Origin: Agarivorans litoreus
GTDB taxonomy: Bacteria; Pseudomonadota; Gammaproteobacteria; Enterobacterales; Celerinatantimonadaceae
NCBI RefSeq assembly: GCF_019649015.1
Contig: NZ_BLPI01000001.1
Location: 2,971,001-3,035,000 of the forward strand
Length of the DNA stretch: 64,000 bases
Reading direction: 5' to 3'
The notes under the pieces are model-generated. The model was not told the origin of the DNA, ran no database searches, and saw only the letters and a list, made by a program, of their open reading frames with translations. How positions within the stretch are numbered: the stretch's first letter is position 1; each line of letters begins with the position of its first letter. Position numbers and translations under genes: made by a program. Positions 28,592 to 35,453 of the stretch are shown piece after piece.

Positions 28592-29683
28592 TTACACCTC
28601 GAAAGGTTTAATCTTATCCCAGTCAAACTCGACACCCACGCCTGGGGTATCTGGTGCTACAGCACGATGATCTTTAACCACCAATGGGCGCTTGGTGTAT
28701 TCATCAATTGGGAAGCTATGTACTTCTAACCAGCCAGAGTTTGGCTGAGAAGACACTAAGCTCACATGCAACTCTTGCATGCCGTGAGAACATGCCGGAA
28801 TGCCATGTTGGTCGGCTAAACGGGCAGCTTTAAGCCAGCCTGTAATACCGCCACAGTTTGAAGCATCGGGTTGCACAAAAGAAAGCTTGGCGCGCTCAAA
28901 GGCGTATTCAAATTCGTGAATGGTGTGTAGGTTTTCACCCATTGCCAAAGGAATTGAAGTGGCATCAGCAATCTTACCGTAACCTAGGTAGTCATCAGGA
29001 ATGGTTGGCTCTTCAAACCAGGTTATATCGTATTGCTCTACGGCTTTAGACAAGGCAATGGCTTGCTCAACAGTTAATGAGTAGTTGGCATCGATCATAA
29101 AGGTAACGTCGTTACCAATTAGCTCACGCACTGCTTTGATGCGAGCAATATCTTCATTGGCATCGGCACGGCCAATTTTGATTTTAACCGCGTTGTAGCC
29201 CTTATCTAAGTAACCTTGAATATTGGCCAGTAGCTTTTCGGTGGTAAACTGTAAATCGATACCGCCGCAATAGGCTTTACAGCTAGAGTTATTAGCACCA
29301 GCCATTTTCCATAAAGGTTGATTTAACCGCTTACCTTTTAGATCCCAAAGGGCAATATCTACCGAAGATATGGCAAAAGAAGCGATACCACCACGACCTA
29401 CATAGTGAATATGCCATTCCATAAAGTCGTAAATTTCATCGATTTGGCAGGCATCTTTGCCGATAAGAGCCGGTGCCAAGTCGTGCTCAACCATTGCTTT
29501 AATGGCATAGCCGCCTTTACCGCCTGTATAGGTATAACCGGTACCTTCACTGCCGTCTGCTAAAGTAATGGTGGTGGTCACTAACTCAAAGTGGTCATGA
29601 TCACCGTGTTTGGCGTCAGATAAAATTTCCGCTAAAGGAATTTTAAACAAACGCGCTGTAACTGATTTAATTGCTGTATTCAT
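28592..29683 (-). CDS. Enolase-superfamily enzyme, probable 3,6-anhydro-L-galactonate cycloisomerase
   Basis: The 363-residue mandelate racemase/muconate-lactonising-type enzyme has an N-terminal capping domain (about 1-125) and a barrel domain. The barrel carries the KxK base motif (VKIKIGRAD), metal ligands in [18 protein letters not shown] and MGENLHT, and SHGMQELH near the end. In agar degraders a member of this superfamily turns anhydrogalactonate into 2-keto-3-deoxy-L-galactonate. The ATG at 29683 is chosen; the in-frame extension to 29716 would overlap the aldolase stop. It is the third gene of an operon with kdgK and eda. Galactonate or other acid-sugar dehydratases are the alternatives. 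Confidence 0.82.
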   Translation of the reverse strand: MNTAIKSVTARLFKIPLAEILSDAKHGDHDHFELVTTTITLADGSEGTGYTYTGGKGGYAIKAMVEHDLAPALIGKDACQIDEIYDFMEWHIHYVGRGGIASFAISSVDIALWDLKGKRLNQPLWKMAGANNSSCKAYCGGIDLQFTTEKLLANIQGYLDKGYNAVKIKIGRADANEDIARIKAVRELIGNDVTFMIDANYSLTVEQAIALSKAVEQYDITWFEEPTIPDDYLGYGKIADATSIPLAMGENLHTIHEFEYAFERAKLSFVQPDASNCGGITGWLKAARLADQHGIPACSHGMQELHVSLVSSQPNSGWLEVHSFPIDEYTKRPLVVKDHRAVAPDTPGVGVEFDWDKIKPFEV

Positions 29684-29693
29684 GTTTGTTCTC

Positions 29694-30323
29694 TTACTCG
29701 GCAAGTTGCGCCACAATGTCTTTCACTAATTGACCGATGGTATCCCATTCGCCCTTATTAATAAGTGATTTATCTACCATCCAAGTGCCACCACAGGCTA
29801 AAACGCCGGGTAATGCCAAGTATTTTTCAATGTTGTTTTGATTGATGCCGCCAGTAGGCATAACTTGAATGTTGGTATATGGACCAAGTAAAGACTTAAG
29901 CATGGCAATGCCGCCAGAAGCTTCTGCTGGGAAGAACTTCACGGTATCTAAACCTAGCTCTAATGCTTGCTCTACCGTTGAGGGGTTATTAACGCCAGGA
30001 ATAATGGCAATGTTGTGCTTCTGACAGGCTTTAACGGTATTTGGGTTTAAACCTGGAGAAACAATAAAGCTAGCTCCGGCCTCTTTCGCGGCTATTACTT
30101 GTTCTTCGTTTAAAATTGTTCCTGCTCCAATTAGCATATCTGGCTGTGCTTCGCGAAGTAGGCGAATTGCCTCTGCTGCGGCGTCTGAGCGGAAGGTGAT
30201 TTCGGCAACGGGCAAGCCATTTTTAGTCAACTGTTCGCCCAGTGGCAAGATGTCGCTAGCTTTATCGATAGCAATTACTGGAATGACTTTAAATTGCTTA
30301 AGTAGAGAGTTTAAATTTTCCAT
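29694..30323 (-). CDS. eda: 2-keto-3-deoxy-6-phosphogluconate aldolase
   Basis: The 209-residue class I aldolase of the Entner-Doudoroff pathway has the general base region AEITFRS, IGAGTI, and the Schiff-base lysine in [12 protein letters not shown]. It splits KDPG into pyruvate and glyceraldehyde-3-phosphate. It lies between kdgK (28 bases upstream) and the cycloisomerase gene (10 bases downstream), so AHG carbon would enter central metabolism here. Confidence 0.95.
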   Translation of the reverse strand: MENLNSLLKQFKVIPVIAIDKASDILPLGEQLTKNGLPVAEITFRSDAAAEAIRLLREAQPDMLIGAGTILNEEQVIAAKEAGASFIVSPGLNPNTVKACQKHNIAIIPGVNNPSTVEQALELGLDTVKFFPAEASGGIAMLKSLLGPYTNIQVMPTGGINQNNIEKYLALPGVLACGGTWMVDKSLINKGEWDTIGQLVKDIVAQLAE

Positions 30324-30351
30324 GTTTTTGTCCGTAATATTAAAAGTAAAA

Positions 30352-31281
30352 TTAACGAAGGCCGATACGTTGCTCTACTTGAGCAAGAGTAGGTAGCGGC
30401 GCTACTGCGCCATAGCCAGTGATGGTGATAGAAGCGGTAGCATTTGCATATTTTAGGCATTCTTGTAGTTCTGCTCCGCGTACATAATGGGTACAGAACG
30501 ATCCGGCAAATGAGTCACCCGCAGCGGTTGCGTCTACAGCTGTTACTTTGTGTGGTTTAATGCTGAATCGCTCGTGTTGGTTAGCCACTGTAGCGCCTTC
30601 TGAACCTTGTTTTAGCACCACAATTTTTGCGCCTAACTGCAAGTAATGATCGATAATTTCATCGGCATGTTTAAGGCCGGTAAGTAGTTGTGCTTCATCA
30701 ATACTTGGGAAGCAAATATCTACCTGACTGATGGTTTCATTGATGATGGCTTTAGCCCGATTAAGCGACCAAAGCTTTAAACGAAGGTTGGTGTCGTAAG
30801 ACACCAAGGTATCGGTTTTACGCGCTAGCTCAATGGCGGCAAAAACTGCATCGCAGCTGCTGTCACTAATGGCTTGAGTAATGGCAGTAGTATGTAGCAG
30901 CTTGGCATTTGCTATGGCTTCAACAGGAAGATCTTGCTTGGTAATAAGGCTGGCTGCAGAGCCTTTTCTTAGGAATGAAAAGTGATGCCCTTCTTCATTA
31001 TGGGTAATAAAGTAAACACCCGTGTGCGCACTGGTATTACTTATCACTAAATCACTAGCTACAGATTCGCGTTTCCACAGCGCTCTAAACTGTTCCCCAA
31101 ACTCGTCATCGCCTAAGTGGGTGATCATGCCCACGTTGGCTCCTTGACGTGCTGCTGCAATGGCGAAGTTAGAAACATCACCACCAAAGCCACTCAAGAA
31201 ATCTGGCTCCATGGCTTTAGACTGTTTTATTTGGCTGAATTCATACATGGGTTCGCCAAAACTTAATATCTCGCTAAACAT
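30352..31281 (-). CDS. kdgK: 2-keto-3-deoxygluconate kinase (PfkB family)
   Basis: The 309-residue PfkB-family sugar kinase has the N-terminal glycine motif GFGGDVSNFAIAAARQGANV and the C-terminal ATP/anion-hole motif DATAAGDSFAGSF with the catalytic aspartate. Pairing with eda identifies KDG as the likely substrate. It is the first gene of the operon kdgK-eda-cycloisomerase and has a perfect operator 72-89 bases upstream of its ATG. A strong ribosome site (AGGACAGG) is present. Phosphorylation of 2-keto-3-deoxygalactonate is an alternative. Confidence 0.88.
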   Translation of the reverse strand: MFSEILSFGEPMYEFSQIKQSKAMEPDFLSGFGGDVSNFAIAAARQGANVGMITHLGDDEFGEQFRALWKRESVASDLVISNTSAHTGVYFITHNEEGHHFSFLRKGSAASLITKQDLPVEAIANAKLLHTTAITQAISDSSCDAVFAAIELARKTDTLVSYDTNLRLKLWSLNRAKAIINETISQVDICFPSIDEAQLLTGLKHADEIIDHYLQLGAKIVVLKQGSEGATVANQHERFSIKPHKVTAVDATAAGDSFAGSFCTHYVRGAELQECLKYANATASITITGYGAVAPLPTLAQVEQRIGLR

Positions 31282-31352
31282 GACCTGTCCTATTTGATTG
31301 GTTAATAAGAAGGGTTAATCCCTTAATGATGTTGATGGTATGGGATGAATTT

Positions 31353-31370
31353 ATTTTGGTCAACCAAAAT
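31353..31370. promoter_or_regulatory. Agar-regulon operator, full match, 8-base arms
   Basis: Bases 31353-31360 are the exact reverse complement of 31363-31370, with CA between them. The core is TTGGTCAACCAA. It lies in the 340-base divergent gap 31282-31621 on the kdgK side. Confidence 0.88.
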
Positions 31371-31533
31371 GGTTTTTTACTCAGTTGCTTGTGTGGATCA
31401 AGCTGTACTAAAGGTTTTTGTTTTTAAGTGTTTGTTTTTAATGTTCTTTTGTTTTTGTTGTCAAGGTGCGCCATTGATCGAAAACAATATTTGGCTACAA
31501 ATTACTGTATTTTTGTTAGCCATTTGCTCGATA

Positions 31534-31545
31534 TTGGTTTACCAT
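31534..31545. promoter_or_regulatory. Agar-regulon operator, upstream copy
   Basis: TTGGTTTACCAT matches 9 of 10 fixed bases. It touches the CRP-like site at 31548. Confidence 0.65.
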
Positions 31546-31547
31546 TT

Positions 31548-31563
31548 TGTGATTGTAGTCACG
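31548..31563. promoter_or_regulatory. CRP-like site for the UxuB-like operon
   Basis: TGTGA-N6-TCACG matches 9 of 10 fixed CRP bases. Its centre (31555.5) is 41.5 bases before a start point near 31597 that the -10-like TATAAAT at 31585-31591 would set, the spacing of a class II CRP promoter. Confidence 0.62.
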
Positions 31564-31584
31564 GCTATCTAACCGTTTTGTCGG

Positions 31585-31610
31585 TATAAATGCCGTATTG
31601 GTTGAACAAT
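31585..31610 (+). promoter_or_regulatory. -10-like box and overlapping operator
   Basis: TATAAAT at 31585-31591 is followed by TTGGTTGAACAA at 31598-31609 (9 of 10 fixed bases). A repressor bound here would cover the expected transcription start. Confidence 0.6.
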
Positions 31611-31621
31611 TGGATGAGTGA

Positions 31622-33094
31622 ATGGCAGCAAGTAATCAAATAAGCCAGTGTAAAGATCGGTTTAATGAAGTAACAACATACGACAGGGAACAGTTAAGCA
31701 CCAAGATTGTTCATATCGGTTTTGGCGCTTTTCATCGCGGCCACCAAGCCGTATACAACGACTTAACTAACCAAGCATCTGGCGAGTTATGGGGCATTTG
31801 CGAAATCAACATGTTTGGTAGCGAAGACCTAGTTGCCAATTTAGTTGCTCAAGACTGTTTGTTTAGTGTTGTAGAAAAGTCTAAAGACACTACGACTTCT
31901 CGCTTAGTTCGTACCGTTACCGAGGCTATTCATACGCCCGTAAGTGGTATTGCAGCGGCTATTGCTAAAATAGCCGAGCCACAAGTAGCGATTGTTTCGC
32001 TCACTATTACCGAAAAAGGTTACTGCGTTGACCCACAATCGGGTGAGCTTGATGAAGCAAACGCATTAATTAAACACGATTTAGCAAATCCGCAGCAACC
32101 GCAATCAGCTTTAGGCTTGATTACCGAAGCACTGCGAGTTCGTCGCGACAATGGTTTAGCGCCAATTAGCGTATTGTCTTGTGACAACATTCCTGAAAAT
32201 GGCCACCTAACCAAAAATGCCTTGTTGTCTTACGCTCGTAAGTTAGATAACGAGCTGGCCAGCTGGATTGAGCAAAATGTTAGCTTCCCTAGCACTATGG
32301 TTGACCGAATTTGTCCGGCTATGACAGCCGAAGCCTTTGCTGCGATTGAAGCTGAAGTAGGTTACGCCGACCCTTGTGGCGTGGTATGTGAAGATTTTCG
32401 TCAATGGGTAGTAGAAGACAACTTTGTAGCTGGTCGCCCAGATTGGGATTTAGCCGGTGCAATGTTTGTTGCTGATGTATTGCCTTACGAAGAAATGAAA
32501 CTGCGTATGTTAAATGGTAGTCACTCTTTCTTAGCATATAACGGCGCGCTAGCGGGTTACGAGTACATATACCAATGCATGCAAGATCCTGCGTTTAAAG
32601 CAGCAACGCTAAAACTGATGACTCAAGAGCAAGCTAAGTCATTAAGCCCAAGCCTTAACGTTGATTTAGCAGAATACGCTGATCTATTGATAGCGCGTTT
32701 TAGTAACGCCAACGTAAAACACAAAACTGCGCAGATCGCGATGGACGGCTCTCAAAAGCTTCCGCAACGTGCGGTTGACCCTTTATTGCACCTACAAAAT
32801 GCCGGCTTAAAAGTAACTTGTTTACCAATTCTTATTGCTGGTTGGATGCATTCGGTTATTCGCGCTGTAAAAGCGGGTGAGCAAATTGTTGACCCATTAG
32901 CCGACGAATTTAAACAGATTGTAGAAAGCAACGGCGAAGCGCTAGACCAAGCGAAAGCCTTGTTAGCCATTAACAAAATATTTGGAACGCTTGCTAAAGA
33001 TAACGCCAAGTTTAGCCAACAGGTGGTATCGGCATTTGCTTCTATCGAAGAATACGGCATTGAGTCAGTTGTAGACTCCATTGCAGCGAATTAG
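31622..33094 (+). CDS. Mannitol dehydrogenase/fructuronate reductase family (UxuB-like)
   Basis: The 490-residue polyol-type dehydrogenase has the N-terminal nucleotide-binding motif IVHIGFGAFHRGHQA. Other family segments are EKGYCVD, SCDNIPENG, MVDRICPA and the catalytic lysine region EEMKLRMLNGSHSFLAY. UxuB reduces fructuronate (a 5-keto acid) to mannonate. In this agar context the enzyme may reduce 2,5-diketo-3-deoxy-galactonate to KDG, completing C5 epimerisation with the next gene. This is inference. It heads a three-gene operon under the CRP/operator promoter just upstream. Confidence 0.85.
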   Translation: MAASNQISQCKDRFNEVTTYDREQLSTKIVHIGFGAFHRGHQAVYNDLTNQASGELWGICEINMFGSEDLVANLVAQDCLFSVVEKSKDTTTSRLVRTVTEAIHTPVSGIAAAIAKIAEPQVAIVSLTITEKGYCVDPQSGELDEANALIKHDLANPQQPQSALGLITEALRVRRDNGLAPISVLSCDNIPENGHLTKNALLSYARKLDNELASWIEQNVSFPSTMVDRICPAMTAEAFAAIEAEVGYADPCGVVCEDFRQWVVEDNFVAGRPDWDLAGAMFVADVLPYEEMKLRMLNGSHSFLAYNGALAGYEYIYQCMQDPAFKAATLKLMTQEQAKSLSPSLNVDLAEYADLLIARFSNANVKHKTAQIAMDGSQKLPQRAVDPLLHLQNAGLKVTCLPILIAGWMHSVIRAVKAGEQIVDPLADEFKQIVESNGEALDQAKALLAINKIFGTLAKDNAKFSQQVVSAFASIEEYGIESVVDSIAAN

Positions 33095-33103
33095 GAAATA
33101 TCA

Positions 33104-34120
33104 ATGAAAACATTAGTTTGTAACGAACCATTCTCAATTGAGTATGTAGAGCGAGAGAAGCCATCTTTTGCTGAAAACGAAGTACTACTGAAAGTTAAAG
33201 CGGTAGGTATTTGTGGCACTGACATTCATGCCTTTGCTGGCCGTCAGCCATTTTTTAGTTACCCGCGGGTACTTGGCCACGAAATTAGTGGTGTAGTTGA
33301 AGCCACCGGTAGTGCTTGTAGCACCGCTAAAGTGGGCGAGCGTTTTTCGGTTATTCCGTGTATTCCTTGTGGCGAATGTTCTGCTTGTGCAGAAGGTAAA
33401 ACCAACTGCTGTGAGAATGTTTCTTTATACGGCGTTCACCAAGATGGCGGCTTTACAGAGTACCTAAGCGTACTTGAAAGCAACCTGGTTAAATTGCCAG
33501 ATACAGTTAGCGATAGCCAAGGAGCATTGATCGAATGTTTCGCTATTAGTGCCCACGCTGTGCGTCGCGCCGAAATTAAAGCTGGTCAACGGGTATTGCA
33601 AGTAGGCGCAGGACCAATTGGCTTAGCGGCAGCTGCCATTGCTAAAGCTAATGGCGCTGAAGTAGTCGTAGCCGACGTAAGTGATGAGCGTCGCGCACAT
33701 GTAGAAAAAGCTTTGGGTATTAAAACTTTAAATCCTCTTGCGGAAAGTTATGTTGATGACCTAAAAGCAGCCTTTGGCGGCAACCTAGCATGTACCTTAT
33801 TAGACGCCACAGGAAACAAAGGCTCTATGAGCCGCAGTGTTGAGCTAATCCGCCATGGCGGCAAGATTGTATTCATCGGTTTATACATCGGTGACTTGGT
33901 GCTAGACGACCCAACATTCCACAAGAAAGAAACCACATTATTAAGCAGTCGTAACGCTACTCGTGAAGATTTTGAGCGCGTGATTGAGTTAATGAGCAAA
34001 GGCGAAATCGACGAAAATATCATGAAAAATCGTGATTATGATTTTGACACCGTTGGTCTTTCTTACCAACAAGATGTAGTGAACAACGCAACGCTTATCA
34101 AGGGCGTAATCAACTTTTAG
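33104..34120 (+). CDS. Zinc alcohol dehydrogenase, RspB/L-galactonate 5-dehydrogenase-like
   Basis: This is a 338-residue medium-chain dehydrogenase. The catalytic zinc ligand segment is GICGTDIHAF followed by LGHEISG; the structural zinc loop is CGECSACAEGKTNCC; the NAD-binding motif is VGAGPIGLAAAAIAKANGAEVVVAD. Relatives oxidise C5 of L-galactonate-type acids. Here it may oxidise 2-keto-3-deoxy-L-galactonate at C5, the oxidative half of epimerisation to KDG. A good ribosome site (AGGAAAT) lies in the 9-base gap after the UxuB-like gene. The assignment of substrate is inference. Confidence 0.82.
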   Translation: MKTLVCNEPFSIEYVEREKPSFAENEVLLKVKAVGICGTDIHAFAGRQPFFSYPRVLGHEISGVVEATGSACSTAKVGERFSVIPCIPCGECSACAEGKTNCCENVSLYGVHQDGGFTEYLSVLESNLVKLPDTVSDSQGALIECFAISAHAVRRAEIKAGQRVLQVGAGPIGLAAAAIAKANGAEVVVADVSDERRAHVEKALGIKTLNPLAESYVDDLKAAFGGNLACTLLDATGNKGSMSRSVELIRHGGKIVFIGLYIGDLVLDDPTFHKKETTLLSSRNATREDFERVIELMSKGEIDENIMKNRDYDFDTVGLSYQQDVVNNATLIKGVINF

Positions 34121-34134
34121 TCGCGCAGGTAAAT

Positions 34135-35142
34135 ATGACAACAGTACACGTAAAGGAAGCCGAGTTAAAAGGACTTGCGCTTAACAAACTAATTGCAGCA
34201 GGCCTAGACGAAACGACGGCCAAGGAAGTCACCGAAGTATTAGTACACGCAGATGCCACTGGTGTTCATTCACACGGGGTAATGCGCGTAGAACACTATT
34301 GTGAGCGTTTAGCCAAAGGTGGTTTGAACCCCAAGGCTACATTTTCAATAGAACAAGTATCGCCTTCGGTAGCGGTATTAGACTCTGATGATGGCATGGG
34401 CCATTCGGCGCTTATTGCTGCCACTAAACACGGCATAAACCTAGCTTCTGATACCGGCTTAGGTTTTGTAAGTGTCAAGAATACCTCGCATTGTGGGGCG
34501 CTTTCATACTTTATGGAGCAAGCCACAAGTGCGGGTATGATTGCCATTGGTATGACTCAAACCGATACCTGCGTAGCACCTCATGGCGGTGCGGCTAAGT
34601 TTTTAGGAACTAACCCTATCGCCTTTGGTTTTCCGGTTGAAGGCTCAACGCCAATGATCATTGACATGGCCACCAGTGCAACCGCATACGGCAAGTTACT
34701 GCATGCCAAAGAAACTGGCCAATCGATTGGCAAGGGCTTAGCCATTGATGCAGACGGTAACGAAACCACCGACCCGCACAAAGTAGCTAACTTGCTGCCA
34801 TTTGGTGGACATAAAGGTTCTGGCATTGCACTAGCAATTGATGCGCTAACGGGTATTTTGATGGGCGCTAATTTTGGTAACCATATTGTGAAAATGTATG
34901 GTGACTACGAAAAAATGCGTAAATTGGCGAGCTTAGTCATAGTGATTGATCCTAAGAAGCTCGGTAACCCTATGTTTGCAGTAATGATGGCAACAATGGT
35001 CAAGGAACTGCATGAAGTTCCACCGGTACCTGGAGTAGATAAGGTACTTGCTCCAAATGACCTTCAAGTGGCTTATCGTGCAGAGTGCGATCTTAATGGT
35101 ATTCCTGTTGCGCAAGGTGTTTACGACTATCTAGTGAGCTAA
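34135..35142 (+). CDS. Malate/L-lactate dehydrogenase family oxidoreductase (LDH2 type)
   Basis: The 335-residue NAD(P)-dependent oxidoreductase belongs to the AllD/YiaK/YbiC family. Its markers are ADATGVHSHGVMR, the catalytic histidine segment NTSHCGALSYF, THE-like GGAAKFLGTNPIAF and PFGGHKGSGIALAI. YiaK reduces a diketo sugar acid (2,3-diketo-L-gulonate), so a role with keto-deoxy or diketo acids of the AHG pathway is possible. It is third in the operon, 14 bases after the zinc dehydrogenase gene. Its presence beside two other redox enzymes is not explained by the simplest AHG route. Confidence 0.8.
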   Translation: MTTVHVKEAELKGLALNKLIAAGLDETTAKEVTEVLVHADATGVHSHGVMRVEHYCERLAKGGLNPKATFSIEQVSPSVAVLDSDDGMGHSALIAATKHGINLASDTGLGFVSVKNTSHCGALSYFMEQATSAGMIAIGMTQTDTCVAPHGGAAKFLGTNPIAFGFPVEGSTPMIIDMATSATAYGKLLHAKETGQSIGKGLAIDADGNETTDPHKVANLLPFGGHKGSGIALAIDALTGILMGANFGNHIVKMYGDYEKMRKLASLVIVIDPKKLGNPMFAVMMATMVKELHEVPPVPGVDKVLAPNDLQVAYRAECDLNGIPVAQGVYDYLVS

Positions 35143-35155
35143 GTTTTTTAAAAAG

Positions 35156-35186
35156 GTAGCAACATGGTGTCGCTCTGTGTTGCTAC
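35156..35186 (+). terminator. Hairpin after the oxidoreductase operon
   Basis: A 9-base stem (35156-35164 with 35178-35186) follows the stop codon but lacks a T tract. A second, wider pairing of CCTAGG-containing segments lies at about 35190-35229. The 311-base gap 35143-35453 holds these and the four-copy operator array at 35362. Confidence 0.55.
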
Positions 35187-35361
35187 TAGCCTAGGTGCTC
35201 TCCTGCAATGGTTCCGCGGGCGCCTAGGTTTCTCCGCAATTTTATCTGTGACTAGTCTTTAGTTACGGCGCCTTTCTTATTGGTATTACTTATTGTTTTT
35301 TATGGTTTTTTGTTGGCTTTGAGTTTTCCAAATGTCGCTTTAGCTCACATTAGAACTTTAA

Positions 35362-35445
35362 TTGGTATGCTAATTTTGTAATCTGGTTATCCAATATTGC
35401 TTAGTGGTTGTCCAAATATTGGTTTTGGTTATCCTTTTAAGGGAG
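35362..35445 (+). promoter_or_regulatory. Four operator-like motifs at exact 21-base spacing
   Basis: Motifs begin at 35362 (TTGGTATGCTAA), 35383 (CTGGTTATCCAA), 35404 (GTGGTTGTCCAA) and 35425 (TTGGTTATCCTT), each step being exactly 21 bases. Each matches TTGGTnnACCAA at 7 or 8 of 10 fixed bases. The TGGTTATCC form recurs. The array ends just before the ribosome site of the first GH50 gene. Confidence 0.7.
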
Positions 35446-35453
35446 GAAATATT

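Noticed and set aside
31345-31572. Hydrophobic 75-residue open frame in the kdgK/UxuB-like gap
   Set aside because: It covers operators and the CRP site, has no ribosome site and its hydrophobicity comes from T-rich DNA.
35306-35356. CRP-like site near GH50 copy A
   Set aside because: The half-sites are spaced by seven bases, not six, so the match is poor.
35397-35453. N-terminal extension of GH50 copy A
   Set aside because: It runs through the 21-base operator array, lacks a ribosome site, and would bury the signal peptide.
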